Shown here piece after piece: positions 18,254 through 25,331 of a stretch of DNA of 64,000 bases; positions within the stretch are counted from its first letter, which is position 1, and the number at the start of each line of letters is the position of its first letter. The stretch spans positions 682,001-746,000 of the forward strand of contig NZ_PGEN01000001.1 in the NCBI RefSeq assembly GCF_002797435.1. The letters run 5' to 3'. Both the position numbers and the translations under genes were made by a program. Origin of the DNA: Sphingomonas koreensis (lineage in GTDB: Bacteria; Pseudomonadota; Alphaproteobacteria; Sphingomonadales; Sphingomonadaceae). Below the pieces are notes generated by a model, which was given only the letters and a program-made list of their open reading frames with translations, made no database searches and had not been told where the DNA came from.

Positions 18254-18282
18254 CAGGTGAGTATAAAACTTTCGGGTGCCTT

Positions 18283-18297
18283 CTTTCCAATGGAAAG
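18283..18297. promoter_or_regulatory. candidate HxlR operator palindrome
   Basis: CTTTCC-AAT-GGAAAG is a perfect 6+6 inverted repeat in the short space between the divergent hxlR and dehydrogenase genes. It lies 30 bp from the hxlR start and 42 bp from the dehydrogenase start. Position and symmetry fit a dimeric winged-helix regulator. Binding is inference. Confidence 0.45.
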
Positions 18298-18338
18298 CCA
18301 CGCGCCACATCCCCGCCTCGACAATCCAGGAGGCACCC

Positions 18339-19100
18339 ATGAAGACCAGCGGCAACACCATCCTCATCACCGGCGGCGGCTCGGGCATCGGCGAAGCGCT
18401 GGCGCAGCGGTTCCACGACGCGGGCAACGCGGTGATCGTCGCGGGGCGCCGCCGCGAAGCGCTCGAGGCGGCGATCGCCGGCCGGCCCGGCATGCACGCG
18501 ATGACGCTCGACATCGAACGCCCCGAGGCGATCGAGGAATTTGCGCGCGACCTCCTTGCCGCGCACCCCTCGCTCAACGTCCTGATCAACAATGCCGGCG
18601 TGATGCAGCATGAGAATATCGGCACCCGCCGCGATCTGACCGGTGCGGAAGCGACGATCGCCACCAATCTGCTCGGCCCGATCCGGCTGACCAATGCCCT
18701 GGTCGATCACCTGAAGGCACAGACGGATGCGGCGATCGTCAACGTCACCTCCGGCCTCGCTTTCGTGCCGCTGGTCGATGCCGCAACCTACAGCGCGACA
18801 AAGGCGGCGATCCACAGCTACACCGTCTCGCTTCGCGAGGTGCTGGCCGGTCAGGTCGAGGTGATCGAACTCGCGCCGCCGGCCGTACAGACCGATCTCA
18901 CGCCCGGTCAGCGCACCCGCGAAGGCTATCAGCCGCTGGACGAATTCGCCGGTGAAGTGATGGCGCTGTTCAGCCAGCCCCCGACGCCGAAGGAGATCAT
19001 CGTCGAGCGCGTCAAGCTGTTGCGCAACGCCGAAGCCGAAGGACGGTTCGACGCGGCGCTGGCGGCCATCACCGCGCTGGTGAGGGGCGGCGGACATTGA
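18339..19100 (+). CDS. short-chain dehydrogenase/reductase
   Basis: A 253-residue classical SDR. The cofactor loop is ILITGGGSGIGEALA, the NNAG motif occurs in LINNAGVMQ, and the catalytic Ser and YxxxK are in VTSGLAFVPL and YSATKAAIHSY. It resembles DltE-like oxidoreductases. An AGGAGG site lies seven bases before ATG 18339. The divergent HxlR regulator suggests induction by a reactive carbonyl compound; the substrate is unknown. Confidence 0.92.
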   Translation: MKTSGNTILITGGGSGIGEALAQRFHDAGNAVIVAGRRREALEAAIAGRPGMHAMTLDIERPEAIEEFARDLLAAHPSLNVLINNAGVMQHENIGTRRDLTGAEATIATNLLGPIRLTNALVDHLKAQTDAAIVNVTSGLAFVPLVDAATYSATKAAIHSYTVSLREVLAGQVEVIELAPPAVQTDLTPGQRTREGYQPLDEFAGEVMALFSQPPTPKEIIVERVKLLRNAEAEGRFDAALAAITALVRGGGH

Positions 19101-19116
19101 CCCGCCGCTCCCGGCT

Positions 19117-19263
19117 TCAAACCCCGCTACGGCCGCGCAGGAACTGCACGACGACCACGACCAGTGCGATCACCAGCAGCAGGTGAATCAGCCCGCCGGC
19201 GATGTTGAGCGAGAAGCCCAGCAGCCAGAGGATCAGAATGACGACGGCAATGGTCCAGAGCAT
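19117..19263 (-). CDS. lmo0937-type small membrane protein (48 aa)
   Basis: A 48-residue protein with two hydrophobic stretches: MLWTIAVVILILWLLGFSL at the N-terminus, then GGLIHLLLVIALVVVVVQF, and a basic tail. This matches the widespread lmo0937 family of tiny stress-associated membrane proteins. It has a GGGAG ribosome site and a near-perfect EcfG-type promoter 28-53 bp upstream. Its role in the family is not established. Confidence 0.85.
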   Translation of the reverse strand: MLWTIAVVILILWLLGFSLNIAGGLIHLLLVIALVVVVVQFLRGRSGV

Positions 19264-19290
19264 GTGACTCTCCCTGATATCTCAAGGGCT

Positions 19291-19316
19291 AACGCACGCC
19301 GGACAGGCAACGTTCC
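19291..19316 (-). promoter_or_regulatory. EcfG (general stress) type promoter for the lmo0937-type gene
   Basis: On the minus strand GGAAC (19316-19312) is followed after 17 bases by CGTT (19294-19291), then AG. This is the alphaproteobacterial EcfG -35/-10 pattern. It lies upstream of the small membrane protein at the right distance. The site at 23264-23289 has the same spacing and also continues CGTTAG. Confidence 0.7.
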
Positions 19317-19352
19317 GGCATGCGCGTTGCGCACCGGGAAACCGGTTCATAG

Positions 19353-19769
19353 ATGCGCAGTATGAACGAGCACATGGCAAGCGAGCGCCGCGGGATCGAC
19401 GAGGACAGCATTCGCGCGCTGGTCGGGCAATTCTATGCCCGTGTTCGCGCCGATCCCGAACTCGGGCCGGTCTTCAACGATGCGGTCCACGACTGGCCCG
19501 GACACCTCGACCTGCTGACCGATTTCTGGTCGTCGGTGATGCTCGCCACCGGCCGCTACAAAGGGCGGCCGGTGCCCGCGCATCACACGCACGCCGCGCG
19601 GATCACCCCCGGACTGTTCGACCGCTGGCTGGCGCTGTGGGACGAGACCAGCGACGCGCTGATGACGCCGGCCGCCGCCACGGCATTGCAGGACAAGGCG
19701 CGGCGCATCGCCGAGAGCCTGCAGCTCGCGCTGTTCTTCCGGCTGCCCGAACGCGGGACTGCGGCTTAG
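19353..19769 (+). CDS. group III truncated hemoglobin
   Basis: A 138-residue globin of the group III type. It has FYARVRADPELGPVFNDAV, then DWPGHLDLLTDFWSSVML, GRYKGRPVPAHHTH with the candidate proximal His, and FDRWLALWDET. Such proteins bind O2 or NO, probably in redox or NO defence. Two in-frame ATG codons (19353 and 19362) are possible starts, and neither has a strong ribosome site. It converges on the JAMM peptidase gene with a 4-bp overlap. Confidence 0.88.
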   Translation: MRSMNEHMASERRGIDEDSIRALVGQFYARVRADPELGPVFNDAVHDWPGHLDLLTDFWSSVMLATGRYKGRPVPAHHTHAARITPGLFDRWLALWDETSDALMTPAAATALQDKARRIAESLQLALFFRLPERGTAA

Positions 19770-20176
19770 CCCTCGTCCAGCTCGACCGCGTCGAACCGCC
19801 CATGGCGGGCGCCGCGCGCCGTCGCGCGCCAGGCGGTGACGGCATCTTCAGTGACGATCAGCCACAGCTTGCCGTCTGCAACGGCCATCGCCGCATCGGT
19901 GATCGACGGCATCGCGTCGCCAGAGGGGTGCGAATGCCAGTAGCCCGCCACACGTGGCCCGCCAGCCCGCTCGGCCCGGATCGCGGCGAACAATCCGGCC
20001 GGGTCGATCTCGAAATGCACAAGGGAATTTGCGGCGACATTGGCCTCGACGCTCGCGGCCTCGATCATGGCGTCCGTCCCGAACAACAGTCCGCATGCCT
20101 CCAGCGGCGCAGCGTCTGCTGCCGCACGCTGGATTAGGTCGACAACACACCTTGAAATCCGGACCCTCATGCCCAT
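19766..20176 (-). CDS. M67-family JAB/JAMM metallopeptidase
   Basis: A 136-residue JAMM-domain protein. The zinc motif is complete: an upstream Glu in EACGLLFG and then YWHSHPSGDAMPSITD, giving HxH-x7-S-x2-D. Bacterial stand-alone members are linked to cleavage of ubiquitin-like or sulfur-carrier proteins, but no such partner is adjacent. A second ATG lies at 20170. The start is 12 bp from the divergent rluD start. Confidence 0.88.
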   Translation of the reverse strand: MGMRVRISRCVVDLIQRAAADAAPLEACGLLFGTDAMIEAASVEANVAANSLVHFEIDPAGLFAAIRAERAGGPRVAGYWHSHPSGDAMPSITDAAMAVADGKLWLIVTEDAVTAWRATARGARHGRFDAVELDEG

Positions 20177-20188
20177 CTTTCTACGACA

Positions 20189-21142
20189 ATGGTTCCGGGG
20201 GTTTCCACACTAGAAGCGCGGATCGCGGACGCAGCCGATGGCTGGCGTCTCGACCGGGCTTTGGCGGACGCCCTGCCCACGCTTTCGCGCGAGCGGATCA
20301 AGGCATTGATCTCGACCGGCAACGTCACCGGCCCCGACGGGCAGGTCCGCGATCCCAAGAGGAAGGCGCCGGGCGGCGCGCTGTTCCGCATCGATGTTCC
20401 CGAGCCGGCCGCGGCGCATAACGAACCGCAGGATATCGAGCTCAAGATCGTGTTCGAGGACGAGCATCTGATCGTCATCGACAAGCAGGCCGGCCTCGTC
20501 GTCCATCCCGCCGCGGGCAATTTCGACGGAACTCTGGTCAACGCCCTGCTCCACCATTGCCAGGGCAGCTTGTCGGGTATCGGCGGCGTGGCGCGGCCGG
20601 GGATCGTCCACCGGATCGACAAGGACACGTCGGGGCTCATGGTGGCGGCCAAGACCGATCGCGCGCATGTCGGCCTCGCCCGGCAATTCAAGGCGCATTC
20701 GATCGACCGGCGCTACAAGGCGATCGTCTCGGGCCGTCCGAAAACGGGCAGCGGAACCGTCGATGCGCCGCTTGCGCGGTCGCCGCAGAACCGCAAGAAA
20801 ATGGCGATCGTCGCTGGCGGCAAACGCGCCGTGACGCACTGGCGATTGCATGAACTTCATGAACTTCACGAGGCGGCCCTGGTCGAATGCCGGCTCGAAA
20901 CCGGCCGCACCCATCAGGTACGCGTCCACATGGCGTCCATCGGCCACCCCTTGATCGGGGACCCGGTTTATGGCAGAACGAAAAAGGAACACCGTGAGCT
21001 GTTGGAAACCCTGGGTTTCCATCGTCAGGCCTTACATGCAGCACATTTGGGGTTTATCCACCCCATAGATAGCCGGGCTTTGGCCTTTGAAAGCCAAATG
21101 CCGGCCGACATGCAGGAACTGTTCGACCAGCTCGTCGTATAG
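20189..21142 (+). CDS. rluD: 23S rRNA pseudouridine synthase, RluD type
   Basis: A 317-residue RluA-family enzyme. An N-terminal S4 domain (WRLDRALADALPTLSRERI) is followed by the catalytic motif GIVHRIDKDTSGLMVAAKT, where Asp is the nucleophile, and by RTHQVRVHMASIGHPLIGD. The length and S4 domain fit RluD, which modifies helix 69 of 23S rRNA. A short extra HELHELHE stretch (about residues 221-228) comes from a tandem 9-bp repeat inside the gene. rpoH lies 80 bp downstream. Confidence 0.92.
   Translation: MVPGVSTLEARIADAADGWRLDRALADALPTLSRERIKALISTGNVTGPDGQVRDPKRKAPGGALFRIDVPEPAAAHNEPQDIELKIVFEDEHLIVIDKQAGLVVHPAAGNFDGTLVNALLHHCQGSLSGIGGVARPGIVHRIDKDTSGLMVAAKTDRAHVGLARQFKAHSIDRRYKAIVSGRPKTGSGTVDAPLARSPQNRKKMAIVAGGKRAVTHWRLHELHELHEAALVECRLETGRTHQVRVHMASIGHPLIGDPVYGRTKKEHRELLETLGFHRQALHAAHLGFIHPIDSRALAFESQMPADMQELFDQLVV
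20850..20867. repeat. tandem nonamer ATGAACTTC x2 inside rluD
   Basis: Two exact copies of ATGAACTTC lie head to tail in the rluD reading frame and are read as part of a His-Glu-Leu repeat. The same unit is found upstream of rmuC and inside the gene at 25332-26441. It looks like a dispersed, expandable minirepeat. Confidence 0.65.
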
Positions 21143-21222
21143 ATTTTCACAGACCCGTCTTCGGAGGGTCGCGCACCGTCCTCGCCGCGTGAGGGGGGAC
21201 GCACAAAGGGAGAATGTAGATC

Positions 21223-22128
21223 ATGGCAAGCGGAAGCAACGTCCCGGCGACGATCCCCGCACTCGGCGGTGAGCAGAGCCTCAACCGCTACCTGGCCGAG
21301 ATCAAGAAGTTTCCGATCCTGGCGCCCGAGCAGGAATATATGCTCGCCAAGCGCTTTCAGGAACATGGCGATCCCGAAGCTGCCGCGCAGCTCGTGACCA
21401 GCCATTTGCGCCTCGTTGCGAAGATCGCGATGGGCTACCGCGGCTATGGCCTGCCGGTGTCCGAGCTGATCTCCGAGGGCAATATCGGCCTGATGCAGGG
21501 TGTGAAGAAGTTCGAGCCCGATCGCGGCTTCCGCCTCGCCACCTATGCGATGTGGTGGATCCGCGCCTCGATCCAGGAATTCATCCTGCGCTCGTGGAGC
21601 CTCGTGAAGATGGGCACGACCGCCGCGCAGAAGAAGCTGTTCTTCAACCTGCGCCGCATGAAGGCCAAGCTCGACGCGTTCGAGGATGGCGACCTTTCCC
21701 CCGAGCATCTCGCCAAGATCGCCAAGGATCTGGGCGTGACCGAGGAAGAGGTCACGTCGATGAACCGCCGCATGGCGATGGGCGGCGACACGTCGCTCAA
21801 CGTGCCGATGCGCGAGGATGGCGAGGGTCAGTGGCAGGATTGGCTGGCCGACGACAGCGCGCTGCAGGACGAGGTCGTGGCCGAGGCGCAGGAGGCGGAT
21901 GTCCGCCACACCATGCTGACCGAGGCGATGGACGAGCTCAACGAGCGCGAACAGCACATCCTGACCGAGCGCCGCCTGACCGACGATCCCAAGACGCTCG
22001 AGGAACTCTCGCAGGTCTACGGCGTGTCGCGTGAGCGCGTCCGCCAGATCGAGGTGCGTGCGTTCGAGAAGCTGCAAAAGGCGATGATGCGGCTGGCCGG
22101 CGACCGGCGTCTGCTCGCCGTCGGCTGA
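21223..22128 (+). CDS. rpoH: heat-shock sigma factor RpoH
   Basis: A 301-residue sigma-32. Region 1.2/2.1 is LNRYLAEIKKFPILAPEQEY. Region 2 has ELISEGNIGLMQGVKKFEP and FRLATYAMWWIRASIQEFIL. The RpoH box is present as TAAQKKLFFNLRRMK. Region 4 ends with VYGVSRERVRQIEVRAFEK. It directs heat-shock transcription. A GGGAGA ribosome site precedes ATG 21223. mtgA follows after 20 bp and may be co-transcribed. Confidence 0.97.
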   Translation: MASGSNVPATIPALGGEQSLNRYLAEIKKFPILAPEQEYMLAKRFQEHGDPEAAAQLVTSHLRLVAKIAMGYRGYGLPVSELISEGNIGLMQGVKKFEPDRGFRLATYAMWWIRASIQEFILRSWSLVKMGTTAAQKKLFFNLRRMKAKLDAFEDGDLSPEHLAKIAKDLGVTEEEVTSMNRRMAMGGDTSLNVPMREDGEGQWQDWLADDSALQDEVVAEAQEADVRHTMLTEAMDELNEREQHILTERRLTDDPKTLEELSQVYGVSRERVRQIEVRAFEKLQKAMMRLAGDRRLLAVG

Positions 22129-22148
22129 CGGCACGGCCGGGGGCGGAG

Positions 22149-22856
22149 TTGGCGGCAGCGATTGGCAAGCGGCGATGGGGCCGCCGGCTCGTCATCTGGG
22201 CCGGCAAGGCTCTGCTGGCGTTCATCGCCGGCTCGCTGCTGCTGGTGCTGATCTTCCGTTTCGTCCCCCCGCCCTTCACGCTGACCATGGCGGGCGATCT
22301 GGTCTCGGGCCATGGTATCACCAAGCAATGGACGCCGCTGAGCCGGATCGACCCCGACATGGCGCGGGCCGCGATCGCCGCAGAGGATTCGTCCTTCTGC
22401 ACGCATAGCGGCTTCGACTATGACGCGATCGCTGCGGCGATGTACCGCAATGCCAAGGGCGGCAAGGTGCTGCGCGGCGGATCGACCATCAGCCAGCAGA
22501 CCGCGAAGAACGTCTTCCTGTGGCAAGGCGGCGGCTTCTTCCGCAAGGGGCTGGAGGCGTGGTTCACCATCCTGATCGAGCTGATCTGGCCCAAGAAGCG
22601 GATCATGGAAGTCTATCTGAACGTCGCAGAGACGGGGATCGGCACCTATGGCGTCGAGGCGGGCTCGCAACGCTATTTCGGGCACAGCGCGTCGAAGATG
22701 ACCCGCGCCGAAGCCGCGCGCATCGCCGCGGTGCTGCCGCTACCCAAGAAAAGGGCGGGCGTCGCCCCAAAGGGTTTCACCCGCCGCTATGGCAATGCGA
22801 TCACGGCGCGGATCGGCGTCGTTCAGAATGAAGGGCTGGACGCCTGCCTGCGCTGA
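22149..22856 (+). CDS. mtgA: monofunctional peptidoglycan glycosyltransferase MtgA
   Basis: A 235-residue enzyme with one N-terminal membrane anchor (ALLAFIAGSLLLVLIFRF) and the GT51 motifs AAEDSSFCTHSGFDYDAI, GGSTISQQTAKNVFLW, and RIMEVYLNVAETGIGTYG. It polymerises lipid II into glycan strands at the inner membrane. The best start is TTG at 22149, since no ATG leaves the anchor intact. The catalytic Glu residues are present. Confidence 0.93.
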   Translation: MAAAIGKRRWGRRLVIWAGKALLAFIAGSLLLVLIFRFVPPPFTLTMAGDLVSGHGITKQWTPLSRIDPDMARAAIAAEDSSFCTHSGFDYDAIAAAMYRNAKGGKVLRGGSTISQQTAKNVFLWQGGGFFRKGLEAWFTILIELIWPKKRIMEVYLNVAETGIGTYGVEAGSQRYFGHSASKMTRAEAARIAAVLPLPKKRAGVAPKGFTRRYGNAITARIGVVQNEGLDACLR

Positions 22857-22947
22857 ACGCCCGCAGAAATCATTTTCCTACACGCCGTCGATCTGAAACA
22901 CCTGCCTGACGCTCTTTCGCATCGTCAGGCAATTCGAACCGAACCGG

Positions 22948-23226
22948 CTACTGGACCGAATTCCCGATCCGCTGGCCCGCCTTCTCGGCAGCATCGCCGA
23001 CCTTCTCCGCACCCTCGCCCACCTTCTTGGCCGCTTCGGTGATGGCAGCGTCTTTGTTGGTCTGGCTGCTCTTCTCGCCAAGGAAGAAGAAGGCACCGAC
23101 CACCACGACCACCAGGGCGATGAGGCCCAGGATCAATCCGCCGCCACCGCCGCGGCGTTCGATGATCGTCGTCGTGTGCGTCGGCGTTTCGACGCGGGTC
23201 GCTTCGCTGCGGTCATCATCGCTCAT
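22948..23226 (-). CDS. small membrane-anchored protein, probable stress regulon member (92 aa)
   Basis: ATG 23226 gives a 92-residue protein. It has an acidic N-terminus, then a Gly-rich hinge, one membrane helix (LILGLIALVVVVVGAFFFLG), and an amphipathic repeat tail of A/E/K (KKVGEGAEKVGDAAEKAGQR). The tail resembles LEA-like or YtxH-like stress proteins. An EcfG-type promoter lies 38-63 bp upstream. I do not recognise a named family. Confidence 0.78.
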   Translation of the reverse strand: MSDDDRSEATRVETPTHTTTIIERRGGGGGLILGLIALVVVVVGAFFFLGEKSSQTNKDAAITEAAKKVGEGAEKVGDAAEKAGQRIGNSVQ

Positions 23227-23263
23227 GTCGTACCTCCCGATGGATTGACAGACAGGCGACCCT

Positions 23264-23289
23264 AACGGCCGCAGCGAACCAATTGTTCC
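23264..23289 (-). promoter_or_regulatory. EcfG (general stress) type promoter for the 92-aa membrane protein
   Basis: On the minus strand GGAAC (23289-23285), 17 bases, then CGTT (23267-23264) followed by AG. Its boxes and spacing are the same as at 19291-19316. It sits between ybaB and the small membrane gene and points at the latter. Confidence 0.7.
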
Positions 23290-23302
23290 CGTTGCGAAAT
23301 CT

Positions 23303-23626
23303 TCAGAAGGGCAGCTTGAAGCCCGGCGGCAGCGGGATGCCGCTGGAAAGCTTCGACATCTCGCTCTGCGCAGCCGCATCCGCCTTCGCCCGTGCGTCGT
23401 TGAGCGCGGCCGCGATCAGATCCTCCAGCATCTGCTTCTCGCTGGGCGCGAGCAGCGATTCGTCGATATCGACGCCGATGATGCGGCCCTTGGCGCTGGC
23501 CTTGACCTTGATCAGGCCGCCGCCGGAAACGCCTTCGACCTCGATCCCGTCGAGATTGGCCTGGGCCTTGGTCAGCTCGTCCTGAACGTTCTGCGCCATG
23601 GCCATGATGTCTTCGATACTCTTCAT
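23303..23626 (-). CDS. YbaB/EbfC family nucleoid-associated protein
   Basis: A 107-residue protein of the YbaB/EbfC family. The middle is typical: VEGVSGGGLIKVKASAKGRI, then VDIDESLL, then the helix EKQMLEDLIAAALNDARAKA. These dimeric proteins bind DNA. ATG 23626 overlaps the dnaX stop by four bases, the conserved dnaX-ybaB arrangement. The usual third gene, recR, is not here but at 3823. Confidence 0.94.
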   Translation of the reverse strand: MKSIEDIMAMAQNVQDELTKAQANLDGIEVEGVSGGGLIKVKASAKGRIIGVDIDESLLAPSEKQMLEDLIAAALNDARAKADAAAQSEMSKLSSGIPLPPGFKLPF

Positions 23627-25236
23627 GCGGTCCTCCGGATTGGGGTCCAGCCGATCAGCTCGGCTTCGGGAAATGCTTCGAACGCGGCGGCGACGACGGG
23701 CGAACGCAACACCGCGTCGCGCTCTGCTGCGGCATCGGCGGCCTTGACTTCGGCGAGCGTCTCGGCGCCCGGGGCGTCGATCACGCGCAGAGACCAGCGC
23801 TTGCCCAGCACGCGGCGGATCGCCTGCTCGAAATCGCTCACCAGATCGGCGGGCAACCCCTGGCTGCTGACTTCGATCACCGGCTCCTTGAACGCGATCA
23901 CGCGCATGAGGTTGCGCGCGCGCGCGGCGACGTGATGCTCGTGCGCCGCTTCCAGCCGTTCCAGCGCCTCCGCCAGCGACCGCGGCGCGGGCGGTTCGGC
24001 CGGGCCCGAGGGCGCGGCCACCGGCGCGGCGCCGACCGGAAGGCCTTCGGCGATCTTGCGCGCCAGATCGCCCGGATCGGGCAGGGTCGAGGCGTGGATG
24101 ACGCGGAGCAGCGCCATCTCGCACGCCTCGATCGGCAGCGCGGCGCGGATCACCTCGTCATGACCGCGCAGCAGCAGCTGCCACAGCCGGTGGAGCGCCG
24201 GGAAGCCGAGCTTGCCAGCCCATTCCGCCAGCGCCGCAGTCTCTTCCGCCGCCTGACCCGGAACCGCCTCGTTGCCGAGCTTCGACAGGGTCACGCGGTG
24301 GACCGTCTCGAGCAGCGACTTGAGCACCGCCTGGGGATCGACGCCCAGATCATACTGGTCGCGCAGCGCGCCCAATGCGCCCGGCGCGTCACCCTCGATC
24401 ACCCGCCCGAACAGCGCGCGGATCGCGTTGCGGTCCGAGAGGCCGAGCATGGTGCGGACCGCATCGGCGCTCACCGCCCCGCCCTCGATCCCGGCATGCG
24501 CGATGGCCTGATCGAGGATCGACAGGCCGTCGCGGGCCGAGCCCTCGGCCGCGCGGGCGATCATCGCCAGCGCCTCGGGCTCGGCCTCGGCGCCCTCGGC
24601 CGCGACTACCTCGGCGAAATGCGCGGCGAGCTTCTCGGCCGGGATGCGGCGCAGGTCGAAGCGCTGGCAGCGCGACAGCACCGTCACCGGCACCTTCTGG
24701 ACCTCGGTCGTCGCGAACAGGAACTTCACATGGCCCGGCGGTTCCTCGAGCGTCTTGAGCAGCGCGTTGAACGCGTTCTTCGACAGCATGTGGACTTCGT
24801 CGATAATGTAGATCTTGTACCGCGCCGACACCGCCGCGTAGCGCGACGCGTCGATGATCTCGCGGACATCGTCGACGCCGGTATGGCTCGCCGCGTCCAT
24901 CTCGATCACATCGATATGCCGCCCCTCGGCGATCGCGCGGCAGGGTTCGCACACCCCGCACGGATCGATCGTCGGCCCGCCCTGCCCGTCCGGCCCGATG
25001 CAGTTCAGCGCCTTGGCGATCAGCCGCGCGGTCGAGGTCTTGCCGACCCCGCGCACGCCGGTCAGCAGAAAGGCGTGCGCCAGCCGGTCGCGCCGAATCG
25101 CATTGCCCAGCGTCTGCACCATCGCATCCTGCCCGATGAGCTGGGCGAAGGTCTGCGGCCGGTATTTGCGCGCGAGCACGCGATAGGCGGCATCACGGGG
25201 CTGTGCCGGTTCGTCGAGGCCAAGGGAGTCAGACAT
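23623..25236 (-). CDS. dnaX: DNA polymerase III subunit gamma/tau
   Basis: A 537-residue clamp-loader ATPase. It has RPQTFAQLIGQDAMVQTL, Walker A (LLTGVRGVGKTSTARLIAK), a four-Cys zinc module (from CIGPDGQGG to PCGVCEPCRAI), Walker B IIDEVHMLSKNAFNALLK, and SRCQRFDLRRI. The C-terminal domain that contacts the alpha subunit is short but present. I saw no slippery heptamer suggesting a separate gamma form. Confidence 0.96.
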   Translation of the reverse strand: MSDSLGLDEPAQPRDAAYRVLARKYRPQTFAQLIGQDAMVQTLGNAIRRDRLAHAFLLTGVRGVGKTSTARLIAKALNCIGPDGQGGPTIDPCGVCEPCRAIAEGRHIDVIEMDAASHTGVDDVREIIDASRYAAVSARYKIYIIDEVHMLSKNAFNALLKTLEEPPGHVKFLFATTEVQKVPVTVLSRCQRFDLRRIPAEKLAAHFAEVVAAEGAEAEPEALAMIARAAEGSARDGLSILDQAIAHAGIEGGAVSADAVRTMLGLSDRNAIRALFGRVIEGDAPGALGALRDQYDLGVDPQAVLKSLLETVHRVTLSKLGNEAVPGQAAEETAALAEWAGKLGFPALHRLWQLLLRGHDEVIRAALPIEACEMALLRVIHASTLPDPGDLARKIAEGLPVGAAPVAAPSGPAEPPAPRSLAEALERLEAAHEHHVAARARNLMRVIAFKEPVIEVSSQGLPADLVSDFEQAIRRVLGKRWSLRVIDAPGAETLAEVKAADAAAERDAVLRSPVVAAAFEAFPEAELIGWTPIRRTA

Positions 25237-25331
25237 GCGGACCGCAACCTAGCGATCCGATCCGCAAACCGCCATGCCCCGATGCGCGGCATCAACAGAT
25301 TTCGGGCCCCCTCCGCCCCGCGGGCAGGGGT

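Noticed and set aside
23623..25236. Programmed frameshift in dnaX to make a short gamma form
   Set aside because: No A/T slippery heptamer or following hairpin was seen at a suitable place.
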